64,000 nt of DNA from positions 1-64,000 of the forward strand of contig JAGYKB010000007.1 of the NCBI GenBank assembly GCA_018401885.1. Direction: 5' to 3'. The position numbers and the translations under genes are program-made. Below the pieces are notes generated by a model that worked only from the letters and a program-made list of their open reading frames with translations, ran no database searches and had not been told where the DNA came from. Source of the stretch: Gammaproteobacteria bacterium. GTDB taxonomy: Bacteria; Pseudomonadota; Gammaproteobacteria; Pseudomonadales; Pseudohongiellaceae. Shown piece by piece: positions 35,850-45,575 of this stretch (the first letter of the stretch is position 1; the number at the start of each line of letters is the position of its first letter).

Positions 35850-37564
35850 CGATTCTCGTCCGAGGGTAAAGAGGCTTGGGGCAGAGAGGAAGGCGCCTCA
35901 CCTGCTTGCCGCAGTGTTCGACTGAGAAGAATAACAGGAATTAGGCTCGCCAACACGATCGCCAGTGCGGGACCGGCAGCATCAGCAAGTCTCTCTTCAT
36001 TAGCAAGCTCAAAGGTTCGAATGGCCAGCGTATTAAAATTGAAAGGCCGCAGAAGAAGCGTCGCTGGCAGCTCTTTGAGCACATCTACAAACACCAGTAG
36101 CAGCGCGGTTGCCAAGGAGCCGCGCATAATCGGAATATGTACACGCCGTAGCAACGCAGCCGGACCCAACCCCATACTCCGCCCAGCCTCGTCCATCGAT
36201 GGCCGAATCTTGGCTAGACCCGCATCTACGGTATTAAGCGCGATGGGTAAAAACCTGACTAAATAGGCAAATATCAGAATAAACACGGTGCCGCTCAGCA
36301 AAAGCCCCGTGTTGTAGTTAAAGTTAGCGATCATAAATTCACTCAGTCGATTGTCGAACCAAGCGAACGGCACCAATACGCCTATCGCGACCACGGTGCC
36401 TGGCAACGCATAACCGAGACCGACGAGACGCGCCGAAACACTAGACACTTTACTTGGGAAAGCCCTCTTGCCGTAGGCGATAAAAAGCGCGAGTCCCAAC
36501 GCCGCACTCGCGGTGAGAGCAGCGAGAGTGACGCTGTTAACGAGATAACCCGCAAAGTCGCTAGTCAAAATCGTGTCGTAGGTGATTGATGCCCAGAAGA
36601 GAAGCTGCAGAAAAGGCACAATAAAACCAAACAGCACTGGCAAGACGCAGACCGCATAGGCCAAACATAAACTGAGTCCTTGGAGCGTCCCAGGATCGCT
36701 CGGCCGGTTGCGCGCACCTGTATTAAAAAACTGCGACTGCTGCCGCGACCAAGCCTCTAGTGAAAGTAGTATAAAAACGAAGCCAAGCAAAAGCGCCGAA
36801 AGCTGCGCTGCACCAACACTGCTACCCAAGCCATTCCACGTGCGATAAATACCGGTCGTAAACGTAGAGAGACCAAAATACTGCACCGTGCCGTAGTCGG
36901 CGAGGGTCTCCATCAGGGCGATACTCAAGCCAACCACAATCGCTGGACGCGCCAGGGGCAATGCTACCCTCAGAAATGCGCTACGTTTAGTGCAACCCAG
37001 GCTCCGCGCGGCTTCCATTACGCTGCCCGACTGTTCGGTGAATGCGGCACGCGCGAGGAGATACACATAGGGATAAAAAACCAGAGACAGCATCGCAATT
37101 GCGCCGCCCAGAGACCGAATTTCGGGAAACCAATAATCACCGTAGCGCCATCCGAACGCCTCGCGCAAATTACTTTGCAGAGGACCCGCGACGTCGAGCA
37201 TTCCGGTATAGGTATACGCAATGATATAAGCGGGAATAGCCAGCGGGAGCAACAGCGCCCACTCGAGCACTTTACTGCCAGGAAACCGGTAAACGGTCAC
37301 AAGCCACGCAGGGAAAATGCCTAGGGTGAGAACGCCGACGCTAACACCCGCCATAAGCAGCAGAGAATTACGCACGTAGCGCGTGAGCACAGTGTCGAAC
37401 AGATGCGCCCAAATGTCCCCCGCGGGGAAAAACACGGAGGAGATAACAACGACGACTGGGGTTGCAAGCAGCAACGATAATACCAGCAACAACAAAGGCC
37501 AAGACCTCAATCGAGACAGCCTTGGCCTAGGAAAGTCACTCTTTATCAGTGAGACAACGCTCAC
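35846..37564 (-). CDS. fbpB: Iron(III) ABC transporter permease (two-domain)
   Basis: Protein of 572 residues made of two fused permease halves, as in FbpB/AfuB, with about twelve membrane segments. Each half has an EAA loop: MEAARSLGCTKRSAFLRVAL, then PLARP, and MDEAGRSMGLGPAALLRRVH, then IPIMRG. It forms the inner-membrane channel for ferric iron. Start is a GTG at 37564, with AAGAG upstream. It overlaps the ATPase gene and lies 87 bp after the binding-protein gene. Confidence 0.92.
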   Translation of the reverse strand: MSVVSLIKSDFPRPRLSRLRSWPLLLLVLSLLLATPVVVVISSVFFPAGDIWAHLFDTVLTRYVRNSLLLMAGVSVGVLTLGIFPAWLVTVYRFPGSKVLEWALLLPLAIPAYIIAYTYTGMLDVAGPLQSNLREAFGWRYGDYWFPEIRSLGGAIAMLSLVFYPYVYLLARAAFTEQSGSVMEAARSLGCTKRSAFLRVALPLARPAIVVGLSIALMETLADYGTVQYFGLSTFTTGIYRTWNGLGSSVGAAQLSALLLGFVFILLSLEAWSRQQSQFFNTGARNRPSDPGTLQGLSLCLAYAVCVLPVLFGFIVPFLQLLFWASITYDTILTSDFAGYLVNSVTLAALTASAALGLALFIAYGKRAFPSKVSSVSARLVGLGYALPGTVVAIGVLVPFAWFDNRLSEFMIANFNYNTGLLLSGTVFILIFAYLVRFLPIALNTVDAGLAKIRPSMDEAGRSMGLGPAALLRRVHIPIMRGSLATALLLVFVDVLKELPATLLLRPFNFNTLAIRTFELANEERLADAAGPALAIVLASLIPVILLSRTLRQAGEAPSSLPQASLPSDENR

Positions 37565-37651
37565 ACTTCGCTCTTATTCATAAACGATCGATCATTAACA
37601 CTGCTTGACCACACTCGAAAAAACCTAAAAAAACTTCTTTCCTCGAGTAAT

Positions 37652-38671
37652 TTACTGCCAACCCGCGCGGTCAGCGAGCCTTACTGCGGCCTCGTTATTC
37701 TTACCGAGCGCCTCGAGATTTAGCTGGTCAGCCTTGAACGAGCCAAATCCCTGGAGAGTAGCGCTGACAGGAATATCTGCTCGCACTGAATACTCGTTAT
37801 TAACCTCGGCATACCATTGCTGCGCATAATCGTCGCTCAAAAATTCGATTAACTGCTGTGCCTCATTGGGATTCTTCGCTGTTTTGATCATACCGGCTCC
37901 GCTCACATTCATGTGCGCGCCACGGTCTGCTTGGTTGGGCCAGATCACCCCTACCTGCTTTGCCACATCGACATCGGCGGCCACGCTCGAATTGAGCATG
38001 CCGGCGAGATAGTAAGTATTAGATACCGCGAGTTTGCATTGCCCTGCGACTGCCGCACGAATTTGATCGCGATCCCCGCCCTGCGGACGCCTCGCTAAGT
38101 TCGCAACCAACCCCTTGGCCCATGCCTCTGTCGCCTCTTCACCAAGATGCTCGATAAGCGAAGCGAGTAGCGACTGGTTGTAAATATTTCCCGATGAGCG
38201 GATGCATATTTCGCCCTTCCATTTTGGATCGGCGAGGTCTTCATAACTGGTTATTTCGTCAGCAGAGACACGCGACTTATCAAACATGATGACGCGCGAA
38301 CGCAGCGACAAACCGAACCACTGATTATCTGGATCGCGGTAGGCGGCTGGAATGCGCTGCGTCAGAATCTCCGACTCGAGAGGCGCCAGAATACCCGCTT
38401 CTTTAGCCCTGAAAAGTCGTCCTGCGTCGACCGTCAACAAAACATCGGCGGGTGAGTTGGACCCTTCAAGCTCAATGCGGCGGATAAGCGCGTCGGCGCT
38501 CTCGGTGATTAAATTTACTTCGATACCGGTCTCCTCGCTAAACCGGTCTAGCGCAGGCTTGATGAGTTCTTCAGAGCGCGCAGAATACACATTGACCTCG
38601 GCAGCACTTACGCAGCCTGCGGCGATCAATGCTGCGCAAGTGGCGAGTGACAATAGTTGTTTCCTAATCAT
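37652..38671 (-). CDS. fbpA: Iron(III) ABC transporter substrate-binding protein
   Basis: Protein of 339 residues from ATG 38671, with GAGG upstream. Signal sequence (LLSLATCAALIAAGCVSAAE), then VNVYSARSEELIKPALDRFS, SPADVLLTVDAGRLFRAKEA, PQGGDRDQIRAAVAG and SNTYYLAGML, the last with the tyrosine pair that holds iron in the FbpA/FutA family. A CVSAAE segment could also be read as a lipobox (AAGC), so a lipoprotein form is possible. It binds ferric iron in the periplasm and hands it to the permease. Confidence 0.92.
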   Translation of the reverse strand: MIRKQLLSLATCAALIAAGCVSAAEVNVYSARSEELIKPALDRFSEETGIEVNLITESADALIRRIELEGSNSPADVLLTVDAGRLFRAKEAGILAPLESEILTQRIPAAYRDPDNQWFGLSLRSRVIMFDKSRVSADEITSYEDLADPKWKGEICIRSSGNIYNQSLLASLIEHLGEEATEAWAKGLVANLARRPQGGDRDQIRAAVAGQCKLAVSNTYYLAGMLNSSVAADVDVAKQVGVIWPNQADRGAHMNVSGAGMIKTAKNPNEAQQLIEFLSDDYAQQWYAEVNNEYSVRADIPVSATLQGFGSFKADQLNLEALGKNNEAAVRLADRAGWQ

Positions 38672-38784
38672 CGATATTTTCCTCAAAAAATCTAATTACC
38701 TGATTCGTGCATCATAAGGAGCGCCTAGCTTCTGCGCTTTTCGGGCGCGTATTATGCGCCAAGTTTGACCCCGATTACATTGAC

Positions 38785-41025
38785 TTAAAAATTAAGTCTG
38801 AGCCCCGCTGACAGAGTGCGCTCTTTATTGGGGCGCGCGCCATAGGGCTGGCGACCCATGATGTCATGCGTGTTAGTCAGGTTTTCGACTCGTGCGAACA
38901 GATTGATCAGCGGACTTGACTGATAGCTCGTACTGAGGTCGATCGTGAGACTGTCATCGGTGCGCTCAAAAGCACCGCACGACGCGCGAACGCAGACATC
39001 GTCAACATAATTGGCACTCATGTACGCTGTCCATTGACCAGTCTCAAGCCCAAGTGCAATACGCAGCTGATTCTCTGGGAGATAAGGGAGTGGATCACCC
39101 GCCTCGACTGCGCCGAAGAAATCCGTGTCCGCAATACTCGTGTCAAATTCGCCATCAATACGCGTGTAGCTCAACGTTAGCGGCAGTCGATAGGCTGGGT
39201 TCTGCGATAGATCAGCCGTGAGCAACGCCTCCAAACCGCTTACCGTTGCCGCGTCGCCATTGAAAGCGTCGCCAATAATGCAGTCGCTGCCCGAGGAGGC
39301 TGTGCATTGGCCCAGTAAATTATCGTAGTCACTCATAAAGGCAATGAGTTCGGCTGAAAGACTGCCGTCTTGGAAGCGTGCTCCCAGCTCGTAGTTAATC
39401 GCCACTTCCTCCTCCACGCCAGGAGAATTTGACGGCGCTGTAAAGCCTTTATGTACCCCACCGATCAGACTCAAGCTAGGCGTTGCCTGGTAGCTTACGC
39501 CGATGCCTGGTAGCCAGACCTGCGCAGTGTTGGTTCGGCCATCGCGGAAATCACGCGCTGCGCCATTCTTGAAACGCGTGCGGTCCTGATCTATGTCTTC
39601 AAAACGAATACCGGGTGATACAGTCCAGTCGCCGAAGGAAATTTCATCGCGGATAAAGAAGGCGAGCGCCTCGGCCGACTGCACTTGATTACCCGCATTA
39701 CCCTCAGTACCCAGCGAGTCCAGACCAAGCTTACCTGCTCTTTGCGAGTAGGTATCGTTGCGTTGAAAGCGATCTTCCTCGTCTTCGTGGAAGCGCAGGC
39801 CAGCACTGATTTCATGCTGTGCCCCACCGAAATCACCTACCCAGTTTGCGCCGAACTGAAGTCCACGGGAATAGTACTCGCGGTTGTTCGATCGCAGCTG
39901 CACGCTGCCGGTTGGCGTGTCGACAGAGCCATCAAGAATGCCCTGTAGCTGTTCGTGGCTGTAAGCGCCCAATCCATTACCGAGATTCACGGCGTCGATG
40001 ACACTCGCCCAGCTCTTGCCCGAATAACTGTCAGCATTCGTACTGCCATCGAGGTCCAGCCCTTCGGTTTTGAACCAATTGCGCTGGTGCGTATTGTTGT
40101 AGGCCGTTGCCGTTACGCTAAAGTTCTCGGACACGTCAAAGCTGTAACGCAGAATCGCCTGCTCGTGTTCCGTCGCTATGTTGTCGAGCTCCGAAAGCCC
40201 ATAGCGGCGCAGAGCATCATCGCCGAAATCATTATCGGTGAGACCTAAATAGCTTTGATTCGAATCCTGATCAGCAAGCTGCAGCTTTAGTTCGATCGCG
40301 TGGGGCGAGCCGACGGGTGCGTAGCTTAGCTTGGCAGTAAAATCTGTAACGTCGAGACCTGTATTCGCATCGCTTCTATCGATCGTTTGAAACCCATCTG
40401 ACTGCCACTGATGTGCTTCGATGAGAAAGCCCACACCATTGTCGCTACGGCCACCGTAGGTGGCATGAACACGAACCGTCGCGTCTTGTCCGACTTCGGT
40501 TAGCCATGTACCACCAGTCTCGCGTGGGATCGGCGTCGATGCCATATTGAGCGCGCCACCAATTGTGTAAGGCCCCTGAGTAATTGCCGCCGGCCCTTTC
40601 ACTACTTCCACCGCCGCCATGCGTCCCATCGTCGGAAAATAATAAGCTGAAGGCGCTGAATAAGGTGCTGGGGCGATGAGCACATTGTCTTCGAGCAGCG
40701 TAATGCGGCCACTGCGCTCAGTCGCCACACCGCGAATACCGATATTTGGACGCAGGCCGTAACCATCTTCTATTTGCAAACTCACTCCGGGCACTTCGCG
40801 TACAATTCGCTGCACATCAGAATAGGCGAACTGCCTAAGCTGCTCCTCGCCAATAAAATGGGCCGAACCAGCTATTTTGCGTGCTTCTTCCAAGCTTCCA
40901 ACTATAGTGACTTCTTCGACCGATGAGCCAAACGCATCCTGCGCCGCGGCCAGAGTAGGGGTCATTTGCAGCACGCCAAGGGCTATCGCGCTAGCAAGAG
41001 TGTTACGTGAAAAGCGTGTGTACAT
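38785..41025 (-). CDS. TonB-dependent outer-membrane receptor, FecA-like
   Basis: Protein of 746 residues from ATG 41025 with AGGAAC upstream. Signal peptide (ASAIALGVLQMTPTLAAAQ), a plug domain (QRIVREVPGVSLQIEDGYGL, PNIGIRGVATERSGRITLLE, AAVEVVKGPAAITQGPYTIG), and a long beta-barrel ending in the aromatic C-terminus LSAGLRLNF. It imports a ferric complex in exchange for TonB energy. A Fur box upstream and the fbpABC genes downstream on the same strand (113 bp gap) point to one iron-uptake locus. The ligand, perhaps ferric citrate or a siderophore, is inferred. Confidence 0.9.
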   Translation of the reverse strand: MYTRFSRNTLASAIALGVLQMTPTLAAAQDAFGSSVEEVTIVGSLEEARKIAGSAHFIGEEQLRQFAYSDVQRIVREVPGVSLQIEDGYGLRPNIGIRGVATERSGRITLLEDNVLIAPAPYSAPSAYYFPTMGRMAAVEVVKGPAAITQGPYTIGGALNMASTPIPRETGGTWLTEVGQDATVRVHATYGGRSDNGVGFLIEAHQWQSDGFQTIDRSDANTGLDVTDFTAKLSYAPVGSPHAIELKLQLADQDSNQSYLGLTDNDFGDDALRRYGLSELDNIATEHEQAILRYSFDVSENFSVTATAYNNTHQRNWFKTEGLDLDGSTNADSYSGKSWASVIDAVNLGNGLGAYSHEQLQGILDGSVDTPTGSVQLRSNNREYYSRGLQFGANWVGDFGGAQHEISAGLRFHEDEEDRFQRNDTYSQRAGKLGLDSLGTEGNAGNQVQSAEALAFFIRDEISFGDWTVSPGIRFEDIDQDRTRFKNGAARDFRDGRTNTAQVWLPGIGVSYQATPSLSLIGGVHKGFTAPSNSPGVEEEVAINYELGARFQDGSLSAELIAFMSDYDNLLGQCTASSGSDCIIGDAFNGDAATVSGLEALLTADLSQNPAYRLPLTLSYTRIDGEFDTSIADTDFFGAVEAGDPLPYLPENQLRIALGLETGQWTAYMSANYVDDVCVRASCGAFERTDDSLTIDLSTSYQSSPLINLFARVENLTNTHDIMGRQPYGARPNKERTLSAGLRLNF

Positions 41026-41396
41026 TTCAGTTCCTGTGGACCGGCGCTTTATGGCGCGCCGATTTATCACTGTAATTGATTGGTAGCGATACTATTGTCT
41101 GTCTGCCCCGCCAGCGCCTGCGATCCTTCGCTAACACGCTTCGTGGCGAGACAGAGAAGACACTTTAATGCAGATGAGAATCATTATCAATTAGATTTGT
41201 GTTTATTTTTGATATTTTTTGCTTCGCGTTAGACACTACGCTCAGAAATCAATATTCGAGCATTCGCTCCAGCCCTAGGATGAGGCAGCCACGCAAGCAA
41301 ATAAGCAAGAAGCGATCTAAGCAGCATTAGAGAGCTTTTAAAGAGACGACAAAGAACCACCATAGGACCATCCAAGCGTTATTAAAGGACAGTTAA
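41026..41396. other. Divergent intergenic region, iron-regulated side
   Basis: About 370 bp between the TonB receptor and the M28 peptidase gene. It holds the Fur box at 41173-41191 and AT-rich stretches (41195-41235) that probably contain promoters. No gene seen. Confidence 0.6.
41173..41191. promoter_or_regulatory. Fur box
   Basis: GATGAGAATCATTATCAAT closely fits the Fur consensus GATAATGATAATCATTATC, with the right half almost perfect. It lies 148 bp before the TonB receptor start and should repress that gene, and the fbp genes if cotranscribed, when iron is plentiful. Confidence 0.85.
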
Positions 41397-42752
41397 ATGA
41401 CCCTACCTAACAAGCATTCGACACTCGGCGCCTTGTTTACGTCATGGCTCCTCGCCTGCTCATTTTCAGCCACTGCGTCAGCAAGCGATGCCAATCTACA
41501 GGCTATAGCTACCGCACCCTCCGCGGTGCGAATCGCGGCCGACATCGAGACGCTCGTGGGTTTCGGAACACGGCATACGTTATCGGAGACCCAATCGCAG
41601 ACACGGGGTATCGGCGCAGCGCGGCGCTGGATCGAAGACGAATTCAATCGAATCTCGGCTGACTGCGGCGGCTGCCTTGAGGTATTCACGGTCGGCGACA
41701 CCGTATCAGGCGATCGCATACCTAAGCCAACCGAAGTTGTTAACGTGGTCGCCGTGTTGCGCGGTACGCAGGACCCCGACCGCTATGTGATCATGAGCGG
41801 AGACATCGACTCGCGCGTCAGCGACCCTCTAAATGCCGAATCCGACTCGCCGGGCGCCAATGACAACGCCTCGGGCATGGCTGGGGTGCTTGAGGCGGCG
41901 CGAGTGCTTAGCAACTATCGGTTTGCGGGATCAATAGCCTTTGTTGGCCTTTCAGGCGAGGAACAGGGGCTTTACGGCGGCGCGATACTCGCCAGACACG
42001 CCATTGCCCAAAACTGGACTATTCAAGCAGTCATAAATAACGACATGATTGGCAACATAACGGGCGTTAATGGCGTCACCGATAATAGTACTGCACGCGT
42101 CTTTTCCGAGGGGACACGCTATGTCGAAACTACCGAAGAAGCGCGACTGCGTCGCTTCCAGGGCGGAGAGGTCGACTCCGCCTCGCGCAATATCGCGCGC
42201 TATGTAGATCTCATGGCCGACAAATACATAAGCAACCTTGATGTGATGATGGTCTATCGCTTAGACCGATTCGGGCGTGGAGGCCACCACCGCCCGTTTA
42301 ATGAAGCCGGTTTCCCCGCGGTACGCATCATGGAAACCAACGAGAATTACACACAGCAGCATCAAGACTTACGAATCGAAGACGGTATAGAGTATGGCGA
42401 CACGCTCGAGCATGTGGACTTCGATTACGCCGCCAAGCTGACCGCACTTAATGCGGTAGTCTTAGCCGGCATGGCATGGGCACCGGCACCGCCAAGCGAC
42501 GTCGAAATACGAGGTCAGGTTAGCCCCAACACCATGCTCAGCTGGACGCCGGACGAGCGTGCAGCGGGTTATCGCGTGCACTGGCGGCTAACCACGTCGC
42601 CAACGTGGGACTATTCGCGCGATGTCGGCAAAGTCGATACGTTTACGCTCGAGAATGTCGTCATAGACAATTACTTTTTTGGGGTGTCCAGTCTGTCGAC
42701 TGACGGCGTGCAGAGTCCGGTAGTATTCCCAGGGCCGGCCGGCGCTTTCTAG
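41397..42752 (+). CDS. Secreted M28 family metallopeptidase with C-terminal fibronectin-like domain
   Basis: Protein of 451 residues with a signal sequence (LFTSWLLACSFSATASA). The M28 core shows SDSPGANDNASGMAGVLEAA (metal-binding Asp), FVGLSGEEQGLYGG (catalytic Glu pair), INNDMIGN and EHVDFDYAAKLTALN. Where many M28 enzymes have a histidine in GHxDS, this one has MSGDIDSR. The last ~90 residues (VEIRGQVSPNTMLSWTPDER) look like a fibronectin type III domain. It would be an aminopeptidase outside the cytoplasm. Confidence 0.88.
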   Translation: MTLPNKHSTLGALFTSWLLACSFSATASASDANLQAIATAPSAVRIAADIETLVGFGTRHTLSETQSQTRGIGAARRWIEDEFNRISADCGGCLEVFTVGDTVSGDRIPKPTEVVNVVAVLRGTQDPDRYVIMSGDIDSRVSDPLNAESDSPGANDNASGMAGVLEAARVLSNYRFAGSIAFVGLSGEEQGLYGGAILARHAIAQNWTIQAVINNDMIGNITGVNGVTDNSTARVFSEGTRYVETTEEARLRRFQGGEVDSASRNIARYVDLMADKYISNLDVMMVYRLDRFGRGGHHRPFNEAGFPAVRIMETNENYTQQHQDLRIEDGIEYGDTLEHVDFDYAAKLTALNAVVLAGMAWAPAPPSDVEIRGQVSPNTMLSWTPDERAAGYRVHWRLTTSPTWDYSRDVGKVDTFTLENVVIDNYFFGVSSLSTDGVQSPVVFPGPAGAF

Positions 42753-42983
42753 CCAGACTTTCTAACCTCAAGCTTCTGGGATTGATGCGTGCAATTCGCT
42801 AGTCTGCGCGAGCTGTGTAACACTCTTATCCATCAGACTAGACCGATATAAGAGATCAGCAAAGCCTTAGTTTCGCTCGCTCAGAGACTGCAATTTTTTT
42901 GATGTTCAAAAACAAAGAGCCGCGGCCCTGGTGCCGCGCACGATCCATAACTAGCAACAGCGAGAAATAACAGGAGACTTAAC

Positions 42984-43646
42984 ATGAAGACTAAACGCTT
43001 ACTCACTTGTGCGGCGGTCATCGCGGCGTCGACTTTCAGCGTGATCAACGCACAGGACTCAGAGACAGATAATGCCATGAGCTTTTTTATCACTAGCGTC
43101 GGCAGCGGCGACGGCGCCAACCTCGGAGGCCTTGCTGGCGCCGACGCGCATTGCCAGAATCTGGCAGAAGCGGCTGGCTCACGCGGCAAGACTTGGCGCG
43201 CGTATCTCAGCGCCCACGCGACCGAAGAAATGGCAGCGATCGACGCCCGTGATCGCATAGGTTTTGGTCCGTGGTATAACGCGAAGGGAGTCGAAGTAGC
43301 GAGCACGCTGAATGCTCTGCACAGTGACTTCATGAATCTCGGCAAAGAAAATTCACTCGACGAGAATGGCAATCAAGTGAAAGGTCGCGGAGACTCGCCG
43401 AACGAACACGACATTCTTACGGGCTCCTCTTTAGCCGGCAACGCCATCGATGACGGCGAAGATCACACGTGTAACAACTGGACAAGCAACAGTGCGGGAA
43501 GCGCACAGGTCGGCCACTTTGATCGCCAAGGTGGCGGTGCCAATCCCAATTCATGGAATAGCGCTCACGGATCGCGCGGCTGTAGTCAGGCAAATCTAGT
43601 TGCGACTGGCGGCGCAGGTTATTTCTACTGTTTCGCGACAAACTAG
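42984..43646 (+). CDS. Secreted C-type-lectin-like domain protein
   Basis: Protein of 220 residues, signal peptide near residues 1-24 (CAAVIAASTFSVINAQ). The mature part begins FFITSVGSGDGANLGGLAGA and contains DAHCQNLAEAAGSRGKTWRA, YLSAH, CNNWTSNSAGSAQVGHFDRQ, and a last GYFYCFATN. This is the pattern of bacterial lectin-like (DUF1554/collagen NC10-related) domains, with conserved cysteines forming disulfides. Ligand unknown. Confidence 0.82.
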   Translation: MKTKRLLTCAAVIAASTFSVINAQDSETDNAMSFFITSVGSGDGANLGGLAGADAHCQNLAEAAGSRGKTWRAYLSAHATEEMAAIDARDRIGFGPWYNAKGVEVASTLNALHSDFMNLGKENSLDENGNQVKGRGDSPNEHDILTGSSLAGNAIDDGEDHTCNNWTSNSAGSAQVGHFDRQGGGANPNSWNSAHGSRGCSQANLVATGGAGYFYCFATN

Positions 43647-43659
43647 CGATCGCTGAATA

Positions 43660-43698
43660 GAGCAACGACTGCGAGAACCACTATCGCATTCGTTGCTC
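43660..43698. terminator. Possible terminator after the lectin-like gene
   Basis: GAGCAACGA and TCGTTGCTC form a 9-bp stem with a further GCGA/TCGC inside. A clear T-run is missing, so it may act as a weak terminator or RNA stabiliser. Confidence 0.5.
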
Positions 43699-43779
43699 GC
43701 TAATTTCCAACTTCCCTGCCCTGCGCGCGAAAACAAAATCGGCTATATCAGCGCTATTGTTTATTAAGAGACGAAGACT

Positions 43780-44418
43780 ATGACTCTCCCAACACCACTC
43801 AAACTCTATGGGTTTGGACCCTCTCGCTCTTTCCGCGCGCTTTGGGCGCTTGAAGAGGCTGGGCTTGCATTCGAGCATATCGAGACAGTCCTGCGTAAAG
43901 ATGGGGCGCTACCGAACAGCGCAAAGCACCCAAGCTATCTCGCACTCAATGCTCAAGGCAAAGTGCCAACCCTCGTCGACGGCGACAAGGTACTCACCGA
44001 AAGCATCGCAATTGTGAATTACATCGCACGACTCGCACCCGAATCGAAACTGATGCCAACCTCCGTGAGCGACCTCGCGCGCTATGACGAACTCGCATGT
44101 TTTGTTCTTGCTGAGCTTGAACAACCTCTATGGAGTAAAGGCAAACACCTGTTCGCGCTTCCCGAAGAACAGCGTGTGCCAGCGATGTTAGACACGGCCA
44201 AATTTGAATGGGCGAAGGCAGTGCGCAGCCTCGAGGCTCTGCTCGACGACACCGAATTTGCCCTCGGCGATCACTTCAGCGCGATCGATATTTTGCTCGC
44301 ACACACCTTTAATTGGGCCCAGCGATTCGAGTTTGACGTGCCCGAAAAATACATCGCGCTTCGCGATCGTCATTTCGCGCGCCCAGCGGCGCAGCGAGCT
44401 CTTGCGTCGATGGCTTAG
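43780..44418 (+). CDS. Glutathione S-transferase family protein
   Basis: Protein of 212 residues with a thioredoxin-like N-terminal domain (LKLYGFGPSRSFRALWALEE, NAQGKVPTLVDGDKVLTESI; the last stretch ends in the ES pair that binds glutathione) and a helical C-terminal domain with FALGDHFSAIDILLAHTFNW. The catalytic residue is probably the serine in GPSRSFRA. Detoxification or isomerase role, substrate unknown. Confidence 0.9.
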   Translation: MTLPTPLKLYGFGPSRSFRALWALEEAGLAFEHIETVLRKDGALPNSAKHPSYLALNAQGKVPTLVDGDKVLTESIAIVNYIARLAPESKLMPTSVSDLARYDELACFVLAELEQPLWSKGKHLFALPEEQRVPAMLDTAKFEWAKAVRSLEALLDDTEFALGDHFSAIDILLAHTFNWAQRFEFDVPEKYIALRDRHFARPAAQRALASMA

Positions 44419-44446
44419 GACTTCGATGCTGGGAGTATTATTTAGC

Positions 44447-45553
44447 ATGAGTTCACCGGCACGCCCTATTCGCTGGACACCGCGCCGTTGGCTTTATCTT
44501 TTTTTAGCGGCGCTTGCATCTGCAGGGGCGCAACATTCTGCTGCACAAGAAATCGACGCGCTGACGCCACTCGATAGTGCTTTCTACCGAGTCCAGAGTT
44601 TTAACACCAGCGCGGGAGACCGGCCTACCGCAATCAATCACCTTGGTATCGAGACCGAACGCGCAGCCGACGGCGGACACCTGATTACCGCTGCTCTCGA
44701 AGGCTATCCCGCGCACGCGGCTGGACTCGAGCGAGGCGACGTTATTCTAAGAATCGATGGTGCTGAATTTCACCCTATTCTCAGCTTGAACCCACGCGCA
44801 GCGGAAGGCGAATTTCATCCGCTATTAGGCAGTATAGAGATAACTTACATGCGCGGCGCGGCGATTCTTACCACCCCCGTCGCGCCTGTTTTCGAAAGCC
44901 TCTACGACAGTTATCGCACCGCCACACTCAATAGTGTGCTCAGCTTTGCTGCAGGCAATAAAGTCATTGGCTATGTGCGCTTCTGGGCGCTAACGCGAGA
45001 GACGGGCGATCTGATTACTTTGGCGAAGCTAATTCGGTCATTACATGAAACCGACGGCATCGTGTTGGATTTAAGAAATAGTCATGGGTATTTGGCTCCA
45101 GAGCACATCGATTTTTTTCGCACAAGCCGCAGTGATTTCTTATCGATTGGTCTGAGTGACCCAAGTGATGCAACCGGAACAAATCGCGAACGGAAACTAC
45201 TACCGGATCGGCCGCGAGATGATGAACTTCGCGCTTACCGCAAACCCATCGCGATCCTAATCGACAGCTCGACGCGCGGCGCGGCAGAATTGCTTGCCTA
45301 TCAATTAGCCAAACTCGACAGAGTCACCACAGTCGGCGAGGCGACTCTCGGGCGCCTAGGAAGCTACAAACTCGACAGCACTGATGAAATAATTCTGGAA
45401 TACTCGGAAGCCTACTCCACTCTGATAGATGGCGAGATCTTCGAAGGCATCGGCATCAAACCAAAGCGCAGTGTATCCTTTCCCTATGATTCCATTTCGC
45501 GTAATGATCCCCAATTTCAAGCCGCCGTCAATGTGCTGATGGGCGTCATTTAG
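44447..45553 (+). CDS. PDZ-S41 peptidase-like protein, probably inactive
   Basis: Protein of 368 residues from ATG 44447 (ATG 44426 with AGGA upstream is an alternative). Signal peptide (WLYLFLAALASAGAQHSAAQ), a PDZ domain (GYPAHAAGLERGDVILRIDG), and an S41/tail-specific-protease core (VIGYVRFWALTRETGDLITL, GIVLDLRNSHGYL, ILIDSSTRGAAELLAYQLAK, VGEATLGRLGSYKL). In active relatives the nucleophile is the Ser of SxxE; here the block is GAAE, and the usual lysine region has GR. Probably a non-catalytic binding protein. Confidence 0.82.
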   Translation: MSSPARPIRWTPRRWLYLFLAALASAGAQHSAAQEIDALTPLDSAFYRVQSFNTSAGDRPTAINHLGIETERAADGGHLITAALEGYPAHAAGLERGDVILRIDGAEFHPILSLNPRAAEGEFHPLLGSIEITYMRGAAILTTPVAPVFESLYDSYRTATLNSVLSFAAGNKVIGYVRFWALTRETGDLITLAKLIRSLHETDGIVLDLRNSHGYLAPEHIDFFRTSRSDFLSIGLSDPSDATGTNRERKLLPDRPRDDELRAYRKPIAILIDSSTRGAAELLAYQLAKLDRVTTVGEATLGRLGSYKLDSTDEIILEYSEAYSTLIDGEIFEGIGIKPKRSVSFPYDSISRNDPQFQAAVNVLMGVI

Positions 45554-45575
45554 ACGCTAATACCTGAACGTAGCG

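Noticed and set aside
38672-38784. A second Fur box before fbpA
   Set aside because: No stretch there approaches the Fur consensus closely.
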